Shown here one piece after another: positions 59,999-64,000 of a stretch of DNA of 64,000 nucleotides. A program made the position numbers and the translations under genes. The notes beneath the pieces are model-generated. The model was not told the origin of the DNA, did no database searches, and worked only from the letters and a program-made list of their open reading frames with translations. The stretch covers positions 1,479,743-1,543,742 of the forward strand of contig NZ_LN906597.1 of assembly GCF_001460935.1 (NCBI RefSeq), in the 5' to 3' direction. The stretch's first letter is position 1, and the number at the start of each line of letters is the position of its first letter. The stretch is from Candidatus Ichthyocystis hellenicum (GTDB taxonomy: Bacteria; Pseudomonadota; Gammaproteobacteria; Burkholderiales; 2013Ark19i).

Positions 59999-61888
59999 TC
60001 AATCTATAGTTGATGCCATAAGTTGGTTAATAGTTTTTACAAACGTTGCTGGATCATCCAGCTTACCACCTTCTGCCAAAAGGGCTTGGTCGAAAAGAAC
60101 ATTAGCCCAATCACCAAACAATGGATCATCTGGATCCAGACGCTTTAACAGCTGGTGCTGTAAATTAATCTCTAGAATAGGCTTAGAAGCAGTAACACTC
60201 TGCCCCATCGATTTAAGAAACCTCTCCATATGACCACCCATATCATGTTGATCAGCAACAAGACACGATGGAGACAATGTCAAACGCTTCGACTGACGAA
60301 CATCCTTAACCTTATCGGCTAATATCATCTTCATTTTCTCTAGGATGGGAGAAGAAACATTATCTTCCTCAGAAGAATCTTCTTTCACCACATCCTCCAA
60401 ATCCTCATCATCTTTAGCAATAGACTGCAGCTGAAATTCTTTAAATTCCGGAAGAAAATGAACAACGTACTCATCTACACGATCATGCAATAAAAGAACC
60501 TCTATTCCCTTATCACGGAAAATTTCAAGATGAGGACTATGTTTAGCAGAAAGGTACGAATCTGCTGTCAAGTAGTAAATCTTCTTCTGATCCTCCTTCA
60601 TTCGACTTATGTAATCCCCTAGACTAGTATTATTGAGGCAATTTTCATCATAGGTACTAGAAAATCTTAGAAGCTCAGCCACTCTGTCGCGGTTAACAAT
60701 ATCTTCTGCAATACCTTCCTTAAATGTTGGTCCAAATTGCTCCCAGAAATATTTGTAATCACTTGGCGAATTACGAGACAAATCAGCAAGAAGGGCCAAT
60801 ATTTTCTTAGTGCAACCTTCCCGAATAGAGCGAACATCTCTCGATTCTTGCAAAATTTCACGAGATACATTTAGCGGCAAACCAGAAGCATCTATAACCC
60901 CCCTAACAAAACGCAGGTAACTAGGAAGCAATTTACTGGCCTTATCCATTATAAATACGTGCTGCACATAAAGCTTTATACCTGAAACCTGATTGTAATC
61001 ATAAAGATCAAACGGAGCCTGCTTAGGAATATAAAGTAACTGTGTATACTCAACTTTTCCCTCAACTCGGTTATGTGTATAGGATAAAAAATCACCCATT
61101 CCACCTATAGATTGATAAAATTCCTTATATTCTTCCGGCGTAATATTAGATTTATTACGAGTCCAAAACGTTTCCGCGCGATTCACGACCTCCCAGCCAT
61201 CTTTTCTTTCCATTGATTTCTTTTTGTCGTCCCACTCAAACACGGGAAATTCTATAGGCCAAGCAATATGATCAGCATATTTTTTTATTAGTTGCTTTAA
61301 CTCCCAGTCACTCAACCACCTAGTCTCATCATCTCTGAGCAATAGTTTAACAGTAGTACCGTGATTTTTCTTTTCAATTTTCTTAATTTCATACTCTCCA
61401 GTACCATCAGACGACCAATAAACTCCATCCGCTTCCGGCAAGCCTGCCCGCCTAGTCTCTAAAAAAACCTCTTTCGCAACAACAAAGGCAGAATAAAATC
61501 CAACCCCAAACTGTCCTATTAATTCGCTATCACGAGATTTATCTCCTGTCATATGAGACATAAATTCCTTTGTCCCTGAACGAGCAATTGTCCCAATATG
61601 ATCAACAACTTCGTCGAAAGACATACCAATGCCGTTATCTTCTATGGTGATAGTTTTTTCATCTGAATTATAGTCGACACGAATAACAAACCTGTTATCA
61701 GTAGGTAACAAGGATGGATCTTGAATAGAAATATAGCGTAATTTATCACAAGCATCAGCAGCATTAGAAAGAAGCTCTCTGAGAAAAATTTCCTTATTTG
61801 AATACAAAGAATTAATAACTAAGTGCAATAACTGCTTAACCTCTGCTTGAAATTCTTTTCTTCCCATAGATGACGATTGACCACTCAT
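59999..61888 (-). CDS. htpG: Hsp90 chaperone HtpG
   Basis: 629 residues. GHKL ATPase domain with FLRELLSNAADACDKLR, DNGIGM and GQFGVGFYSAF; middle domain with the catalytic-loop RGVIDASGLPLNVSREILQ; C-terminal dimer domain. Cytosolic ATP-dependent chaperone. Transcribed alone; I could not find a convincing sigma32 promoter in the 150 bases upstream. Converges on the GST-like gene. Confidence 0.98.
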   Translation of the reverse strand: MSGQSSSMGRKEFQAEVKQLLHLVINSLYSNKEIFLRELLSNAADACDKLRYISIQDPSLLPTDNRFVIRVDYNSDEKTITIEDNGIGMSFDEVVDHIGTIARSGTKEFMSHMTGDKSRDSELIGQFGVGFYSAFVVAKEVFLETRRAGLPEADGVYWSSDGTGEYEIKKIEKKNHGTTVKLLLRDDETRWLSDWELKQLIKKYADHIAWPIEFPVFEWDDKKKSMERKDGWEVVNRAETFWTRNKSNITPEEYKEFYQSIGGMGDFLSYTHNRVEGKVEYTQLLYIPKQAPFDLYDYNQVSGIKLYVQHVFIMDKASKLLPSYLRFVRGVIDASGLPLNVSREILQESRDVRSIREGCTKKILALLADLSRNSPSDYKYFWEQFGPTFKEGIAEDIVNRDRVAELLRFSSTYDENCLNNTSLGDYISRMKEDQKKIYYLTADSYLSAKHSPHLEIFRDKGIEVLLLHDRVDEYVVHFLPEFKEFQLQSIAKDDEDLEDVVKEDSSEEDNVSSPILEKMKMILADKVKDVRQSKRLTLSPSCLVADQHDMGGHMERFLKSMGQSVTASKPILEINLQHQLLKRLDPDDPLFGDWANVLFDQALLAEGGKLDDPATFVKTINQLMASTID

Positions 61889-62639
61889 TGAAAATCTCCC
61901 GAGAAACAGTAACCAGAAAAAAATCCCTATTCAACCTGCACACAACACAGTAAAGGATATGGGATCAATATGGAAAATGACAATAGTAAAAAATATATAT
62001 CATTGTTTTTAAATAAAATTTCATAAAATTATGGTGATACTTTTACCGGACGAATTAACGAAACGTAAAACATCCGCTTACCCATGGGTAAAAAGGGCCA
62101 TTGTAAAATTTTTCGTGATCATTTACAAATATAAGCAGCATTAATACTTATTTTCCACAAATTAACAGTAAAAAGCATCACAGATCACATAAAGAATTTT
62201 GTTAACAAGACTGACGAGACCATCAATCCTAAACTGGCTCCATCACGCAAGATCATTGCACATAACCAGCACAGCATGCATGTTAAGCAGCGTAATAAAA
62301 ATTTAATGACACAATCAACGCGTAATAGCATCACCCCGATATAACACTATTGATTTTCATATAATTGATTATTATCACGATTATCATCAAAAAAAGCCCC
62401 TTACAACTAACAACCCTCAGAGGATCACACTAAAATCATCTCATATCGGTACAAAATATTGTATATATTGGGCACAAAATAAACACAACATGCTCAAAAT
62501 GCAAAACACTAACACTAAAATATTTTATCAATAAACACAGCCAATAATAGCTATAAAATTTATACCATAATATTATTATTAGTAGCGACGTTTTTAGGTA
62601 TGAATTTTACTAACTGCTTCTTTATGATACGGAAAAAAA
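61889..62639. other. AT-rich intergenic region upstream of tandem small-protein family
   Basis: About 750 bases without a supportable gene. The last 120 bases (62517-62639) are the leader that is repeated at 63807-63925. The rest shows no repeat or terminator that I can defend; it may hold remains of earlier copies. Confidence 0.5.
62517..62639 (+). repeat. Tandem-family leader, copy A
   Basis: Directly precedes the small gene at 62640. Shares with 63807-63925 a run including TTTTATCA-TAAACA, AATAGCTATAA, ATATTAT-ATTAGTA and GATA(T/C)GGAAAAA just before the ATG. Probably contains the promoter and ribosome-binding site of each family copy. Confidence 0.65.
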
Positions 62640-63164
62640 ATGAGCATCAACAACAATCGAATTTTTGATCAAAGTCAAGATGTAAATTGCACTAACACAT
62701 GTTCAGAACCTGGTAATTCGTTACATGTGAACAGCAATAGCACTGACGATGACAAAAGAGAACCAGATAGTGACATCGTATCATTGATGAGTAGATTGAC
62801 GATCCATGATAATGAAGAAGGTGCTTGCGCATCCCGAACTAGTAGCAATGACAACGAATCGAACAAAGGACTCGCGTCATTGATGAGTAGTTTGATGCTC
62901 CGGGATAATGAAAAAAGTAGCTACGCACCTAAAACTAGTACCGCTAACAACGAATAGGATAATGGCATCAAATCGTCAATGAGCAGATTAATGTTACGAA
63001 ATAAAATGGTGGAGCCAACACAAAATCTGTACAAATATATGATAGCAATATGGCAAACCGCAATAAACCAAAAAATGTTCAGAACATTTAACTGCCGTTG
63101 CTGTAGTTACTGCTGCTGTAATCGTAATATATTTAATAAACGTATCGTTGATATTACTAAATGA
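62640..63164 (+). pseudogene. Small Ser/Asn-rich family gene split by in-frame TAG
   Basis: A 105-codon reading frame ends at TAG 62955-62957, but the same frame continues through recognisable repeat sequence to TGA 63162-63164. Units of about 30 residues recur: SLMSRLTIHDNE, SLMSSLMLRDNE, then (after the TAG) SSMSRLMLRNK. The TAG replaces a TCG Ser codon of the preceding unit (GAA-TCG versus GAA-TAG), a single C-to-A change. Near 63094-63174 the +1 frame encodes a very hydrophobic stretch (TAVAVVTAAVIVIYLINVS) that looks like an original C-terminal membrane helix, so a frameshift probably occurred too. The first 105 residues might still be made. No known family. Confidence 0.65.
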
Positions 63165-63489
63165 ATCACAATAAAATTTATATAAAAATATATTATTGGT
63201 AAAAACATTTATCATGATGCGTTTTGCTGATAATCTTTTTTGTTCGTTTTATTTGACCAAAGCTGCCCCAAATTTACACGAATTATCATCAAGAGAAGAT
63301 ATTTTAGATGGCAACCCCCCCCATAAGATCTATTACTAAACATTCTACTAGCTGTCAGCAATCTTATTGCACCTAAACTCATGTAGCAACGTGGAAAAAT
63401 AATCAGGGAAAATCACAGACAGTACCTACCAGGAAGGCAACAAAATTTACTGAAAACAAAATCAAGAAATACATATCCCCGGTATAGAC

Positions 63490-63517
63490 ACCTGAGTACT
63501 GTGACCTGAGTATTGTG
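63490..63517. repeat. 14-bp direct tandem duplication
   Basis: ACCTGAGTACTGTG is followed immediately by ACCTGAGTATTGTG, one mismatch. In decaying sequence, probably a replication-slippage product. Confidence 0.6.
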
Positions 63518-63806
63518 CAGACAGGAAAATAATGCAAATTATAGTCGTAATTAAATTATATTACTACCGTCAATCATTTACGTACATAAAATACGCAGTC
63601 AAAACTAAGAACTAAGCGATGGTGGCAATATCAGCCATCAAACGAGTAAATATGATGCGGAATCAAATTTATAAAGCATCCAATATCGTTGTTACTACAT
63701 ATTAAGTTAAGTGTTGATGTTGTCTTATTTTTAACAAAGGTATTGTGAATATCACTAAATAAATAACAATAAAATTACGTGATGACACACAAAAAGATCT
63801 CAACAG

Positions 63807-63925
63807 AAAATTTTATCAGTAAACATAAAACATAATAGCTATAATTTTTTTATAAAAATATTATATTAGTAAAGATGTTTTTTGAAATGACCTTTTTATT
63901 AATAACCTTTCTGATATGGAAAAAC
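63807..63925 (+). repeat. Tandem-family leader, copy C
   Basis: Closely matches copy A at 62517-62639 in sequence, length (119 versus 123 bases) and position just before a gene starting MSINNNR. Confidence 0.65.
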
Positions 63926-64000
63926 ATGAGTATTAACAATAACCGGACGGTTGCTCAAAACCAATGTGGTAGCAGCGATATAGATTCAGATGATGATTTA
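63926..64000 (+). CDS. Small Ser/Asn/Asp-rich family protein, 3' end outside window
   Basis: 25 codons are visible from ATG 63926 to the window edge, open throughout. The N-terminus MSINNNR is identical in the first seven residues to the gene at 62640, and the upstream leader is also alike, so this is a paralog. It continues beyond the window. Confidence 0.65.
   Translation, partial: MSINNNRTVAQNQCGSSDIDSDDDL

Larger units (their letters stand above)
63165..63925. other. Degraded family copy and leader
   Basis: About 760 bases without an intact gene. 63170-63245 resembles the family leader (ATATTATT-GTAAA, ATGATG, TGATAATCTTT), and 63700-63775 resembles the 3' end of the previous gene (GTTGTTACT..., GAATATCACTAAATAA versus GATATTACTAAATGA). 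The body between is unreadable. A 14-base tandem duplication lies at 63490-63517. Best explained as a dead middle copy of the family. Confidence 0.55.

Noticed and set aside
61889..62040. Sigma32 heat-shock promoter of htpG
   Set aside because: CCCATAT-like -10 found on the minus strand, but no CTTGAAA-like -35 at proper distance.
62955..62957. TAG as programmed readthrough or recoded amino acid
   Set aside because: A second lesion (frameshift) follows, no stem-loop or context supports recoding, and neighbouring copies are also decayed.
1..64000. CRISPR array
   Set aside because: No regularly spaced identical repeats of 24-40 bases were found; the repeats seen are coding tandem units.

Overview
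The window looks like a chromosomal segment of an AT-rich, host-adapted betaproteobacterium. Conserved housekeeping clusters support this: thrS-infC-rpmI-rplT-pheS-pheT-ihfA, rimP-nusA-infB-rbfA-truB, cmk-rpsA-ihfB, yajC-secD-secF, surE-nlpD, pepP-ubiH and dapA-bamC. They are separated by tracts of lineage-specific, Ser/Asn-rich, repeat-bearing proteins, tandem gene families and visible gene decay. That combination recalls the fish-gill intracellular betaproteobacteria 'Candidatus Ichthyocystis', but this is inference; no rRNA or marker comparison was possible here.

Region by region. 1-5400: accessory tract with a 5'-truncated repeat protein, a Gly/Ser-rich protein, an intact tyrosine recombinase and a 599-residue protein with 65-residue repeats. 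5458-6451: rluD behind a good sigma70-like promoter. 6476-13476 (minus): tRNA-Val, thrS, infC (probable ATC/ATA start), rpmI, rplT, pheS, pheT, ihfA, tRNA-Pro. 13614-24495 (minus): dapA, bamC, cmk, rpsA, ihfB and a BON lipoprotein, then three type IV pilins and a decayed pilin copy, then diaA, a second BON lipoprotein, tsaB and a family-4 uracil-DNA glycosylase. The pilin array therefore lies between two paralogous BON lipoproteins. 24585-38000 (minus): nlpD, surE, alaS, an HtrA-family protein that has lost all three catalytic residues, pssA, psd, purD, purH, fis, ubiH, pepP.

37993-40584: a gene-poor AT-rich stretch, an HTH regulator preceded by a perfect inverted repeat, a gamma-carbonic-anhydrase-like protein and fabI (plus strand). 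40576-49927 (minus): tRNA-Leu, tatD, rpsO, pnp, rimP, nusA, infB, rbfA, truB. 50252-59974: queA preceded by a hairpin, then yajC-secD-secF and a CobD/AmpE-like membrane protein (minus), an esterase, mgtA and a GST-like protein. 59999-61888: htpG. 61889-64000: a decaying tandem family of small Ser/Asn-rich proteins, one copy interrupted by an in-frame TAG and a frameshift, one degraded beyond reading, and one starting at the right edge.

Functionally the core covers translation and its initiation factors, tRNA modification and charging, protein export, outer-membrane assembly (BamC, BON lipoproteins, NlpD), phosphatidylethanolamine synthesis (PssA, Psd), late purine synthesis (PurD, PurH) and ubiquinone synthesis. 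The parts most worth a second look are the pilin array, the pseudo-HtrA, the repeat-protein families at both edges, the palindrome-controlled HTH gene, and poly-G tracts placed in several Shine-Dalgarno positions.
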